Assembly (NCBI GenBank): GCA_965263225.1
Contig: CBDHHG010000050.1
Location: forward strand, 1 to 64,000
From: DT-111 sp965263225
Lineage (GTDB): Bacteria; Bacteroidota; Bacteroidia; Chitinophagales; Saprospiraceae
DNA: 64,000 nt
Reading direction: 5' to 3'
The position numbers and the translations under genes are program-made. Shown piece after piece: positions 29,423 through 38,406 of this stretch; the first letter of the stretch is position 1, and the number at the start of each line of letters is the position of its first letter. Below the pieces are notes generated by a model that worked only from the letters and a program-made list of their open reading frames with translations, was not told the origin of the DNA and did no database searches.

Positions 29423-31234
29423 TTATTGTTGTTGAATGAACTGGATTTGGGTGAGTAAAAGGCCCTCCGGAGAAGCCGTGACCTTGATACTTTTAATAAT
29501 GGCGAAGAGCGTACCCTGGGGATGATAGATTTTTCGCACGGCATTGGCCCATTGCTTGGTCTGGATGATATCGGCGATGCTTAGCTCTAGTGTTTTGGAT
29601 ATGGTGGGTGCATCGGCTAGCTCAATGTATCCCTTCCACAATTGTTCATAGATGCCATCGGCTCCTTCTAGCTGGAGAGATAAGGTACCTAGCGGATCTC
29701 CTTTGCTATCTATGGCTGTCACTGCCCCATAGGAATAAGGAATATCCTCCCGATCATTGACATAGCCTCGATCGAAAGCCAGTCGGAAGCCTGGCTCTTG
29801 TTGCCCCGCTTCTGGACTGGAGCCTTCTGCTGAGGTATGTAGAATCCGCCAAAGGGAATCCGTTCGGAAATCGAACCAGTCCAGATAGTAGAGCGGGAAG
29901 ATGGGAAAGGTGGTGGTGTTTTCTCCCTCTCCATAGGCTTGCAATTGCATGAAGTTTTTGCTCACTTCCTGATCTAGTTCTTCGTATTGCAGCTTGAAGC
30001 CAACTTTTTCGGGGATATCGATGCTGTAGGCGGGTTCTGCTTTTGAGGTCCAATCGATGGGGGCTTGTCTGAGGGGCTGTACTCGGTTTTTGAGGAGGAG
30101 TTTTGAGCCATCGATATCGAGATAGAAATTGAGGAAGCTGAGCTTAGCGAGGAATTCTCTGGCCGTCATCTCCGGGATGATATCATTGAGTGGAATCTGC
30201 TGCTGATAGCGATTGTACCACTTGGGACCAAAGCCAAAATCATCCTGGACCACTTCATCCAGGGCATAGCCCGAATAGAGTCCTAGCTGCTGGAAGTCTT
30301 GTAGCTCCCAGAGATCTCCGCCCCAGGTATACCCCAAGGCCTCCCCGATTTTTTGGAGGATGTAAGGTATTCGGATGAAGGGTACCCAGCTATGCTCCCA
30401 AGTCTTTTCATCCTGGCCGGTATTGTCGATAAAGGCGTTACCATGGTAATAATTGAGATAGTCTTGAAAAGCGGGATTTTGTCCGCCGTAGAAATTGGGG
30501 GCATAGATGACAGGGAAGAAAACTGCTTCGTTTGGATTTATGGTCAAGCTGCTAATAAAATCCTGAAAAGATTGATGCTTGTCCTGGGAGATGGTGGAGC
30601 CTGCTTGTAGCTCTATACCCACAATAACCTGAAAAGGAATAAAGACATTGGGATAAAGGTTGATATTGAGTTTTAGCTGCTCTGGAAAAGCAATATCATA
30701 AAAGGCGAAGCCAGGATAGTCGGCATTGATGGCAATGGTCATCTCCTGGACGATGGTTTCTAGGGCTATATCGCGGCTATCTTGATAGAAGTGGGCGTCA
30801 ATCTGCAATTGATAAAAGCCCTTGCCGGGGAGGAAGTCTAGGGTCCATTGTGCGGCTCCGGTATAAGGAATGGCAATGGTCTCCAGAATCTCATTGATCT
30901 TGATCTCCTCCATTTGATCCAAAAAATCTCTGGGGATATTCTTGAAGACGAGCTCCACTTGATCCTGACTGGCTCCAGTGACCTGTACAATGCCCTTATC
31001 TACGGGTACCCCTTCCAGGATGAGCTGCGCCTCTTCCTTTCGAGTTTGATTCCTCAAATCTAATCGATTGGGAAAATTCAGTTGCAGTAGATTGTGAGCA
31101 TCCGCAGGAATGGTGAAGGGGAAACTATAGCCTCTGGCCACCCCCTCTGGATCAAAGATGGGATTGGTCCAGGTGAGAGAGAGCCTGGATTTGGTATCCA
31201 AGGCCAGTTGTTGTCCGCCAATCAGTTGCAACAT
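29423..31234 (-). CDS. Putative phage tail-tip / baseplate protein
   Basis: A 603-residue beta-rich protein beginning MLQLIGGQQLALDTKSRL and containing ARGYSFPFTIPADAHNLLQL near residue 35, a segment type I associate with tail proteins of Bacteroidota phages. Aromatic-rich blocks (YQLQIDAHFYQ, FPLYYLDWFDF) fit a structural protein. No enzymatic motif is seen. It lies in an uninterrupted minus-strand run with the fibre gene 3 bp upstream and the unknown gene one base downstream. Confidence 0.6.
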   Translation of the reverse strand: MLQLIGGQQLALDTKSRLSLTWTNPIFDPEGVARGYSFPFTIPADAHNLLQLNFPNRLDLRNQTRKEEAQLILEGVPVDKGIVQVTGASQDQVELVFKNIPRDFLDQMEEIKINEILETIAIPYTGAAQWTLDFLPGKGFYQLQIDAHFYQDSRDIALETIVQEMTIAINADYPGFAFYDIAFPEQLKLNINLYPNVFIPFQVIVGIELQAGSTISQDKHQSFQDFISSLTINPNEAVFFPVIYAPNFYGGQNPAFQDYLNYYHGNAFIDNTGQDEKTWEHSWVPFIRIPYILQKIGEALGYTWGGDLWELQDFQQLGLYSGYALDEVVQDDFGFGPKWYNRYQQQIPLNDIIPEMTAREFLAKLSFLNFYLDIDGSKLLLKNRVQPLRQAPIDWTSKAEPAYSIDIPEKVGFKLQYEELDQEVSKNFMQLQAYGEGENTTTFPIFPLYYLDWFDFRTDSLWRILHTSAEGSSPEAGQQEPGFRLAFDRGYVNDREDIPYSYGAVTAIDSKGDPLGTLSLQLEGADGIYEQLWKGYIELADAPTISKTLELSIADIIQTKQWANAVRKIYHPQGTLFAIIKSIKVTASPEGLLLTQIQFIQQQ

Positions 31235-31237
31235 AAG

Positions 31238-33262
31238 CTAGTTGTTAACGCCTGCGGTGGTTCCATCCAGCTTGTGGTTGAGCTTGAGATCCACAGAGGC
31301 CGTGCCGCTGGTGGTGAATGTATTAGCCGTAGAATGGGTGGCCGAATGAATCTTGGCCCATCCTGATCCCAGAAAAAATAGATCTCTGCTAACGAATCCC
31401 CCTAACCAGGTGAAGCCAATACAGTCCTGCATCCTCACCCCAATTCCGGAAGTCGTAGCCCACAACTGACAATTAGAAAAGGAAAACTGATAATCAAAAT
31501 CAAAGCCATAGATGCCGATGTACTCATTGTGATTGATGGTAGAATTGCTGAAAGAACCATGCGAATTATTACTACCGGTTGCCCCCCGGTCGGCAATGAC
31601 TATCCCCACTCGATTACTGACAATGGTCATATTGTCAAAGGTATTGTTACCCGATTCATTCCAAATGCCAATCACATTTCGATAGAGCTTTAGATTGCTG
31701 AAGTTGTTGTATTCTCCTACCTGATAAAGATCTACACCAATGTAGTTTTGATCAAAGACACAATCACTGACCGTTGCTGCTCCGGAAAAGAAAGTACCTA
31801 CACTATTGTTGATTCGGAGGCCTGCGCCATCCAGTTGATAGTAGTGCACCTTTTCGATCACAATATCTCTACTGCCCGTGATGTAGATGCCCACCTGATT
31901 GCCCATATTGATCCGATTCTCAATAGAATCCGGTCCGGCAATATCATTAGTACTTTGATAATCGAAAGCGGCGGTACCCATGATGGAAAAATCTCGGAGC
32001 GTGACGCCATCGCCAGCCGGCTGAATGCAATTGATGCTGGACTGCGTCGTTTTGATCACACTACTTTGACCCAAACCCCTCAGGGTTTTGCCTGCCGGCA
32101 CATTGATGGTTCCCGTAATAGTGATGGTATCTGCTGGCAAGGTAACTATCTCATAGGTATTGAGGAGATCATTAAGCAGGGTATGAGAAAAAGCCGTTCC
32201 AGCGGGATAGCTCCCGGTAAAGACGGCCAGACTATCCACCTTCTGATCCACCTGATCTAGTAAACCCTCCATTTCGGTCTGCAAATCATGCAAGCCTTTG
32301 AGCAGCCCCTGTTGATGTCTCCACTGGATAGTATAGCCGAATTCAAAGCTGCTGGTGTTAGTAATGACCAGGGTGCTCGTATTGACGAAATAGGCATTAC
32401 CATTGGGACTGACAGAAGCATAGCTGACCACATTACCCGATACTTGGGCCAAGGCTACATACACCCTTTCACTCCCCAGGCTAAGTCCCGTGGTATCCGG
32501 AATCAACACATTAGATCCAGAGACCACTGGATAATCATCGGTTTTAAGCAAGGTGGCCGTGCTACTTTCCAAACTTAGATAAGCCAGGCGAATGGTTCCA
32601 GCTCCATTGGCTAAGACGGTAATGGAGACAGGAAACCGATCTCGACCATTAATGAAGTTGTCATAATCCCCCCAGTATTGACCCGCCCCCGCATTGCTGG
32701 AGTAGAGTTCATTTCTAGTGGTGGAATAAGTCAAGACTTGAGCATCCTGATCCAGCTGCCAATCGCCGCTGCTTACCGTCAGATCCCCTTTATCCCCATC
32801 GGGTACCGTTCCAGCGGAGATACCATCGATCTGGGCTTGTAGCTCCTCTAGAGCGGCTTGGGCGTTGGTGCTCGATAGATTGCCGGAGGGCGTGATGGAA
32901 ATTTCTGTTCCCGAGGGAATGCGATTGATGTCCAACCAGCCCGCCCCGCTCCACCAGTAGATGAAGCGAGTGCTATTATCCACATACCATTCGGGACCAT
33001 TGCCGGGATCTCCAGCGGGGGCTCCATTGCCTCGCCGTACATTGAACTGCTTGACCCAGGCCTCAATTAATCGATCCCATTGATACTGGCTCATATTGGC
33101 TAGATCGATCAGAAATTCTGTACTCACCGAAGTATCACCGGGAGCCACGGTAGGGGTACCCCGATCATAGCGGATACCGGAGCCTTTCACGTAAGTTTCG
33201 GATTGGCCGAACGTCAATTGAGCAACAAACAATAGACTAAAAATGACAAGTAAATGCTTCAT
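31238..33262 (-). CDS. Phage fibre-like beta-helix protein with Sec signal peptide
   Basis: Residues 1-20 form a clear Sec signal (HLLVIFSLLFVAQLTFGQ). Residues about 25-140 resemble the N-terminus of tail fibres (YVDNSTRFIYWWSGAGWLDI), then a helical linker, and about 380-640 form a right-handed beta-helix with repeated short strands (VGIYITGSRDIVIEKVHYY; IGIWNESGNNTFDNMTIV). A signal peptide on a structural phage protein is unusual, since virions assemble in the cytosol. It overlaps the upstream gene by 4 bp (ATGA) and is 3 bp before the tail-tip gene. Confidence 0.75.
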   Translation of the reverse strand: MKHLLVIFSLLFVAQLTFGQSETYVKGSGIRYDRGTPTVAPGDTSVSTEFLIDLANMSQYQWDRLIEAWVKQFNVRRGNGAPAGDPGNGPEWYVDNSTRFIYWWSGAGWLDINRIPSGTEISITPSGNLSSTNAQAALEELQAQIDGISAGTVPDGDKGDLTVSSGDWQLDQDAQVLTYSTTRNELYSSNAGAGQYWGDYDNFINGRDRFPVSITVLANGAGTIRLAYLSLESSTATLLKTDDYPVVSGSNVLIPDTTGLSLGSERVYVALAQVSGNVVSYASVSPNGNAYFVNTSTLVITNTSSFEFGYTIQWRHQQGLLKGLHDLQTEMEGLLDQVDQKVDSLAVFTGSYPAGTAFSHTLLNDLLNTYEIVTLPADTITITGTINVPAGKTLRGLGQSSVIKTTQSSINCIQPAGDGVTLRDFSIMGTAAFDYQSTNDIAGPDSIENRINMGNQVGIYITGSRDIVIEKVHYYQLDGAGLRINNSVGTFFSGAATVSDCVFDQNYIGVDLYQVGEYNNFSNLKLYRNVIGIWNESGNNTFDNMTIVSNRVGIVIADRGATGSNNSHGSFSNSTINHNEYIGIYGFDFDYQFSFSNCQLWATTSGIGVRMQDCIGFTWLGGFVSRDLFFLGSGWAKIHSATHSTANTFTTSGTASVDLKLNHKLDGTTAGVNN

Positions 33263-34896
33263 AGGATAAGGAATATTTTCTTAAGGATTCCCTCGGGCAG
33301 GCCATAGCTATTATCCGCCGAGAGGGCATAGAATTGAGTTGGACCCAGGCCATTATTGAGTGCAGCTTGATCATTGGGATAGGCAGCAGCTGGATTGCGT
33401 TTTTTCAGGATGTGCCGAGGCAAGCCATAGAGGTTATTACGACTAAGGGCATAGCAATCATCGTCATTGATTCCGGCTTGCGAAGCGGTCTGATCATCGG
33501 AAAAGCTAGCCGAAGGATTGACCTTAAAGAGGATGCCCGTAGGTAGTCCCAGATCGGCACCACCCGCTTTATTGATTTGGAAGACTTGATCAGCCGATAG
33601 GCCACCAGCAATGGCTGCGGCTTCATTGAAGTAGGTTCCTTCAATGGTAATCTCACAAGCCGTAATCGGAATATCAGGGGAACCGGGCTGCAGCAATTGA
33701 TAATCCAGGCTATAGTTAAGCAAGCCTTGAGCGCGAGTAGCGGTGAACTGAATGCTGCTGAGGATCTCTCCGGTATTAAGAACCCGGTACTTCTTATCCA
33801 GAATATTCAAGGGAAGAACACCCGCCGCATTCACTTCATACACCTTACCCAAGATCAGCAGCTCCTGCAAGGCTTCCACTTCTCCCTTCGACAGATAGCC
33901 AGATCGATAGGTAAAGCGATTAGAGAAGGATTGATCATATTGGGAGATCTCCGGAGTAGTAGAAGCATATCCCCCAGCCAATACCGCTTGTCGTTGCTTA
34001 CGCTCGACCTCCAGCTCTTTTTCAAAGACACCCACACAGCGCAGGGTTTCAGGCAAGCAAAAGCTATTGAGGTAAACCACATAGCGCAGACTGCGGTAGG
34101 TAAGCCGATCCACATAGTAGCTGCGCTTCTGCGATAAAAACTCAGCACTATCCAATTCATTGACCACCCGCACTACATACTTCAAAGTCGTATCGGCAAT
34201 TCCTAATTGAGCAGGCCCTGCCGGTAGCAAAGCCACTTTATTAGCCTCAACAGATAGAGCAGCCTCCAACGTCCGTACGGTAGGTACATTGCTATCGGCA
34301 CTAAACTCTTCGATCCGTAGCGTCACCGATTGAGCTGCCCCGGTATAGTTAAACCAGCCGATCCACTCGGGTTGATCGCCACTCACCGTCTTAGTCAGCG
34401 GGTACCAACTCAACAGGCTATTCAAGCTATCCAAAGCCCCAAAGAAATCCCCGGCCGCAAACAAGGCTTGAGAGATCCCTCCACATAGCACCAAGCGATT
34501 GGCCGTATCCGTCCAATCCTCACTAGCCCCCTCATAGCTCTCCCGATAGCTGCAGTAGAACCGGCGGACGATATCTGCCTTCATCGGCACGGTCACATCG
34601 AAGCCGGGGATCAGGAGCTCCGGCAAGGCCTCTTCCAAAGCCGCATGCAAAATCGAAGAAAGATCAACCACTGCTTCACTCGCTGCATCGATGTACAAAT
34701 CCAGCGACACCAGAGAGGCAAAAGAACCACTCAAATACACCGACTCAAAGAAGATATCCAACAGGATCTTATAATCCTCCGGAGCGGGATTAGAAGAGCT
34801 ATAAGGCTGACTACTCCCATCCAAAGCCCGAAAGCTGAGCAGCATCTGATTTCTACTCAAAGAAATCTCGCCCGGTTCCTGGAGAATGGTCAGCAT
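33259..34896 (-). CDS. Phage tail-associated protein with C-terminal tandem repeats
   Basis: A 545-residue beta-rich protein without signal peptide. The last ~125 residues are three imperfect ~41-residue repeats, each containing a variant of YGLPxGILKK (LGLPTGILFK, YGLPRHILKK, YGLPEGILKK) preceded by an acidic-aromatic stretch (FSDDQTASQAG, YPNDQAALNNG). Repeats of this type may bind sugars or another protein; no function is known to me. It overlaps the fibre gene by 4 bp and the upstream 183-residue gene by one base, so translation is probably coupled. Confidence 0.65.
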   Translation of the reverse strand: MLTILQEPGEISLSRNQMLLSFRALDGSSQPYSSSNPAPEDYKILLDIFFESVYLSGSFASLVSLDLYIDAASEAVVDLSSILHAALEEALPELLIPGFDVTVPMKADIVRRFYCSYRESYEGASEDWTDTANRLVLCGGISQALFAAGDFFGALDSLNSLLSWYPLTKTVSGDQPEWIGWFNYTGAAQSVTLRIEEFSADSNVPTVRTLEAALSVEANKVALLPAGPAQLGIADTTLKYVVRVVNELDSAEFLSQKRSYYVDRLTYRSLRYVVYLNSFCLPETLRCVGVFEKELEVERKQRQAVLAGGYASTTPEISQYDQSFSNRFTYRSGYLSKGEVEALQELLILGKVYEVNAAGVLPLNILDKKYRVLNTGEILSSIQFTATRAQGLLNYSLDYQLLQPGSPDIPITACEITIEGTYFNEAAAIAGGLSADQVFQINKAGGADLGLPTGILFKVNPSASFSDDQTASQAGINDDDCYALSRNNLYGLPRHILKKRNPAAAYPNDQAALNNGLGPTQFYALSADNSYGLPEGILKKIFLIL

Positions 34897-35447
34897 TAGA
34901 GATTGTGAGGGGTTAGTCCGCCATCCAGCCAGGCTGGAGCGTCGGGTGAGTCAATACAATTGCGCCAGTGCTGAGAAAAGCTAAAGGTGCAGATCTTGGC
35001 GGCATAGGAGGTGCCACTAGCCTTGGGTGAAGTGATCACTGTGATATCTTGATCCCGATCCAAACTGTAATAGAACAAGGGATGCCCCGCCTGGCTATCG
35101 GCCAGCATCTTCTCAATGATCTCATCGGTCACCCGCTCCGCCGCTCGCAGCGCCACTCGATACTCCGCCGCATCATCCTCCCGCACACTAAACTGCTTGG
35201 CCAGCATAAAGCCCCCCTGGATGATCTTCCGCATCTCACCACCGATCAATCCAATTCGATAGGTATAGTGGAAGAGCCGCATCATAAAGGCATCGGGCTT
35301 CACCCCGGAGCGCAGCCCCACCAACATCCCTTGCTCGATGTCGATGACAGCAAAGACTTGTTCGCCTTCCTGGGTGCTATGGACCAGGTCAGGATGGTTT
35401 TCGGCCTGATGGCGGAAGTAGTTGATGTAGAGATTTTCGAAAAGCAT
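34896..35447 (-). CDS. Phage protein of unknown function, first gene of tail module
   Basis: A 183-residue soluble protein (MLFENLYINYF... ) with a mixed alpha/beta pattern and no recognised motif. It starts the minus-strand tail module, directly after the cargo island, so it is the first tail gene that survived there. By position it could be a tail-completion protein, but there is no sequence support. Confidence 0.6.
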   Translation of the reverse strand: MLFENLYINYFRHQAENHPDLVHSTQEGEQVFAVIDIEQGMLVGLRSGVKPDAFMMRLFHYTYRIGLIGGEMRKIIQGGFMLAKQFSVREDDAAEYRVALRAAERVTDEIIEKMLADSQAGHPLFYYSLDRDQDITVITSPKASGTSYAAKICTFSFSQHWRNCIDSPDAPAWLDGGLTPHNL

Positions 35448-35540
35448 GGGGTAAAGGTGGGGAGGAATGGGAGAGGAAGAAAGGACAGGTGTTAAACAAG
35501 ATTGTGGGCTGGTACTATTTGGATATTGAAAGTGTGAGAA

Positions 35541-35570
35541 TAGCGGGTTATATTAGAGAATAACCCGCTA
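35541..35570. repeat. Perfect hairpin between divergent genes
   Basis: An 11-bp perfect inverted repeat (TAGCGGGTTAT / ATAACCCGCTA) with an 8-nt loop, between the start of the tail module (minus) and the DnaJ-domain gene (plus). It marks the left edge of the cargo island. It may be an operator or a remnant of an insertion boundary; there is no T run for a terminator. Confidence 0.6.
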
Positions 35571-35622
35571 TATTGCGGTATACATAAATGTTCGCTGCTA
35601 TAAAAAAATAAGAATCAAATAG

Positions 35623-36519
35623 ATGAAAGAACTGAAGTCTTTAATTGGAGATGGAAAACAGATAGAAGCACTATCAATTCTTGAAGAAAGACTTCCTGCG
35701 AAATCCACTTTCCATAATCATCTGATTATTTTAAAGAACAGATTGAATCGAATTGAGGAAAGAAAAATTTTAGGTCTTTCATCGTCAAGGGATTTAGATA
35801 TTGATTACAACGAATTCCTTCATTCCTTTTTACTGCTAATTGACAGAATACAAGATGTTGAGGGAGATTCTGGAAATTTGAACGCAGAAGTCGTAGCAGA
35901 GAAATATTTAACTGATAAATTCATGAGTCTTTTAAGGCAAGTATATTATTTAGTCTTGATTTCTGGTGGAAACTTTAAAGAACATCATGAAGAATTTTTT
36001 AACAGCTATCTTTCATTTTATTTGAAAGATTCGTTTGAAGAAAAGGGGTTTGAATTTGATTTTAGGCTATTTTCCAAGAATGGAAGGAAAGAAAAACTGT
36101 TGTTACTCATTAATGAGTTTTTAGAAGAGTTTGAAGATGAAAATTATTTATTGGTACTTCTACAACTTCTTTATGAAGGAATTGCAATTGATGGAATAAT
36201 ATACCCTGAACAAGAAGAATTATTAGTTCAAATAAAAGAGAGTCTTAATTTACCTGAATCGCATTACGAACTAATAGAAAAGAATGTAACTAAATCAATA
36301 ACGTATTTGAGGGATTGCTTAAATGAATTGTCTGTGACCGAAGATTCATCAATAATTGACATAAAAAGAAATTTTAGGAAATTAGTAAAATCTTATCACC
36401 CAGATAAATTTGAACATTCGGGACTACCTTCTGAAATTCAATACATGATAAGAGAAAAATTTCAGTTTATTTTGTTTTCTTATAATACAATTCTGAGTAC
36501 AGGACAAAAAACTGAGTAA
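35623..36519 (+). CDS. EAD11-like / TerB-like / DnaJ-domain protein, 3' end altered by IS insertion
   Basis: Residues about 1-77 (LIGDGKQIEALSILEERL ... FLLLIDRI) resemble an effector-associated domain (EAD11 type) of bacterial conflict systems. Residues about 98-225 are an all-helical TerB-like region with acidic residues (EGIAIDGIIYPEQEELL). Residues about 236-290 are a J domain with H259-P-D261. The last native residue is I290: an IS element inserted at 36493 replaces the original end with eight residues encoded by the IS. Rejoining across the 9-bp target duplication extends the frame by 15 codons to a stop at 37706. EAD proteins recruit effectors to NTPase hubs; this one may be a chaperone-type conflict component. 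It is strongly AT-rich compared with the head and tail genes. Confidence 0.7.
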   Translation: MKELKSLIGDGKQIEALSILEERLPAKSTFHNHLIILKNRLNRIEERKILGLSSSRDLDIDYNEFLHSFLLLIDRIQDVEGDSGNLNAEVVAEKYLTDKFMSLLRQVYYLVLISGGNFKEHHEEFFNSYLSFYLKDSFEEKGFEFDFRLFSKNGRKEKLLLLINEFLEEFEDENYLLVLLQLLYEGIAIDGIIYPEQEELLVQIKESLNLPESHYELIEKNVTKSITYLRDCLNELSVTEDSSIIDIKRNFRKLVKSYHPDKFEHSGLPSEIQYMIREKFQFILFSYNTILSTGQKTE

Positions 36520-37651
36520 TTGAGAGAAGAGGTAAATTGGTGGTGCTTAAACATCAATTCCTCACCCCCAATTACTCGGTATGAAAGATACAGAAAAGGC
36601 TCTTAAAGAAGAGCTTTGTCAAATATTTAGTGGCCATGGCCAGCGCTTAAGCATGATGAGTAAATTGATATTAGCTATTCTGAAAATGTGTACAGTCAAT
36701 TATGCTCAGCTAGCGATGGTTATTAACCCTAAGGTCAAAGTGGATAGCAATTTCAAACGGATTCAACGTTTTATGAAGAGCTATCGATTTTGCCAGCGTC
36801 GCTACATCCAGTTTGCGTGGGCCCAATATGGTGTCCAAGGAAATTGGGTTGCCTTAAGCATGGATCGTACCAATTGGAAATTTGGTAAGACCAACATCAA
36901 TATTTTGACCATTGGAATTTCTTGGCGAGGTACTGCTATTCCTTTGGTATGGATGTTATTGGACAAGCGAGGCCAGTCTAATCAAAGCGAGCGGATCTTG
37001 TTGTTAGAACGTCTTTGGGGCAGTCTAAATATAGACCAGCAAAGAAGAATCCGCTACTTACTGATGGACAGAGAGTTCGGCGCGCATGATTGGATTACGC
37101 ACCTACGCTCCAAGCAAATTAGCTTTGTCATCCGAATTCGAAAAGATGCCAATGTGCGCAAACTTGGCAAAGCCACTACTAGGAAGGCTTGGACCTTATT
37201 TCGAGGTAACGAATTTAAGCTCCTAAGGAAGCCTAGAGTAATTTTTGGTCATCGACTATACCTAGCTGGTCAACAGATATCAGATCGCGAATACTTGATT
37301 TTAATTAGCGATCAACCATTGAAACATGGCCGGCAGATATATGGGGAACGCTGGGGCATCGAAGTCTTCTTTGGCGCTTGCAAATCCAGAGGATTTAATT
37401 TTGAGGATACACACCTGACCAAACTTGATCGGATTAATACCTTGATCTTTATTCTGGCAATAGCATTTATTTGGGCATTAAAAACCGGAGAAATGCTATT
37501 GGAATACGGTCATCAAATACCAATCAAACAATTCAAAAAACGAAGAGCCAAACTGGTCAGCATTTTCAGATCAGGCCTGGATCACCTAAAAACCAAACTG
37601 CTCAACTTTTTGAGCTTATTCCAAGAAATCTATTTTTTGTCCTGTACATAG
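36493..37651 (+). mobile_element. IS4-like insertion sequence with 9-bp target duplication
   Basis: The ends are imperfect inverted repeats (CTGAGTACAGGACAAAAAA left; reverse complement of the right end CTATGTACAGGACAAAAAA; 17 of 19 match). The direct repeat AATACAATT flanks both sides (36484-36492 and 37652-37660). It lies inside the 3' end of the EAD-TerB-DnaJ gene. The transposase stop codon coincides with the last three bases of the right end. Length is 1159 bp. Confidence 0.9.
36581..37651 (+). CDS. IS4-family-like DDE transposase
   Basis: A 356-residue transposase. The first catalytic Asp is in ALSMDRTNW (D95), the second in LLMDREFGAHDW, and the Glu in YGERWGIEVFFGACKSRGF near residue 265, i.e. 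the Y-(2)-R-(3)-E signature of IS4-like enzymes. An N-terminal helical region precedes the RNase H-like core. It appears intact and is the only gene of its element. Confidence 0.88.
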   Translation: MKDTEKALKEELCQIFSGHGQRLSMMSKLILAILKMCTVNYAQLAMVINPKVKVDSNFKRIQRFMKSYRFCQRRYIQFAWAQYGVQGNWVALSMDRTNWKFGKTNINILTIGISWRGTAIPLVWMLLDKRGQSNQSERILLLERLWGSLNIDQQRRIRYLLMDREFGAHDWITHLRSKQISFVIRIRKDANVRKLGKATTRKAWTLFRGNEFKLLRKPRVIFGHRLYLAGQQISDREYLILISDQPLKHGRQIYGERWGIEVFFGACKSRGFNFEDTHLTKLDRINTLIFILAIAFIWALKTGEMLLEYGHQIPIKQFKKRRAKLVSIFRSGLDHLKTKLLNFLSLFQEIYFLSCT

Positions 37652-37683
37652 AATACAATTATGAAATCAATAGAATACAGCAG

Positions 37684-37747
37684 CGAACAAAGTGCAAAAC
37701 GTTCATAGCCAGCAAAAGCTGGCTACGCCGTTTGCACCGACCGTTGG
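37684..37747 (+). repeat. attC-like imperfect palindrome 1 (after EAD-TerB-DnaJ)
   Basis: Outer triplets AAC (37686-37688) and GTT (37743-37745) bracket two stem blocks: GTGCAAA pairs with TTTGCAC, and TAGCCAGC pairs with GCTGGCTA around an AAAA loop, with unpaired bulges in between. The reconstructed stop codon of the EAD-TerB-DnaJ frame (37706-37708) falls inside it, as stop codons often do in integron attC sites. The GTTRRRY consensus is not matched, so identity is uncertain. Confidence 0.5.
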
Positions 37748-37797
37748 TGGCAACGAGAAGAAAGAAAAAAAAATAATATCTTTAAGAAAAGTTTTTT

Positions 37798-38406
37798 ATG
37801 AAATCGCAAACGTTTGGTGAAAAATTGAAAGAATTAAGGATAAACTTGAATTACTCACTCAAGTTTGTAGGGGAGAAGATTGGCTATAATCCAAGGTTGC
37901 TGAGCAAAATAGAGAAAAATGAAAAGAAAGCACCTGAAAGAATAATCAAAGACTTATCAAAAATTTATGACACATCATATAAAGATTTAATTGTCAAATA
38001 TTTAAGCGAGAATGTCTATTATCAAGTCCGTCATTCTGAATTTGCAGATGAAATCTTAAGTATAGCGAAAAGAAGAATAAAGAAGGAAGGCAAAGGCACT
38101 CAAATAAGGAAAAGTAAGGACAAAATCTTCGAGTCTATTAAAGACTATTTCTCAGATAAGCCGATTGAAAAAGCATATATTTTTGGTTCGTTTGCCAGAA
38201 GTACTTCAGTAAGTATAGATAGTGATATTGATATCTTGGTTGTATTTAAAAAACCTAACAAAATCACCTTATTTGACCTTATTCAAATGAAAGAAGAGCT
38301 TTCAGATAAAACAGGAAGAGAAATAGATTTGGTTGAAGAAGGTCAAGAATTAAGTTCTATTAAAAACGCAATACAAAAGGAAAAAATCTTAGTCTATGCC
38401 AGCTAA
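37798..38406 (+). CDS. XRE-HTH / MNT nucleotidyltransferase antitoxin
   Basis: A 202-residue fusion: residues about 1-65 are an XRE-type helix-turn-helix (GEKLKELRINLNYSLKFVG) and about 105-200 are a minimal nucleotidyltransferase with the GSF-(n)-DxD signature (GSFARSTSVSIDSDIDIL, residues 130-147). MNT partners neutralise HEPN toxins, in studied cases by AMP-modifying a toxin tyrosine. The HTH suggests self-repression. It overlaps the HEPN gene by 11 bp, so the two are co-translated. The pair sits between two attC-like palindromes and is AT-rich. Confidence 0.85.
   Translation: MKSQTFGEKLKELRINLNYSLKFVGEKIGYNPRLLSKIEKNEKKAPERIIKDLSKIYDTSYKDLIVKYLSENVYYQVRHSEFADEILSIAKRRIKKEGKGTQIRKSKDKIFESIKDYFSDKPIEKAYIFGSFARSTSVSIDSDIDILVVFKKPNKITLFDLIQMKEELSDKTGREIDLVEEGQELSSIKNAIQKEKILVYAS

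Noticed and set aside
33334..34899. Plus-strand ORFs opposite the tail genes
   Set aside because: They overlap tightly spaced minus-strand phage genes and show no motifs or signal.
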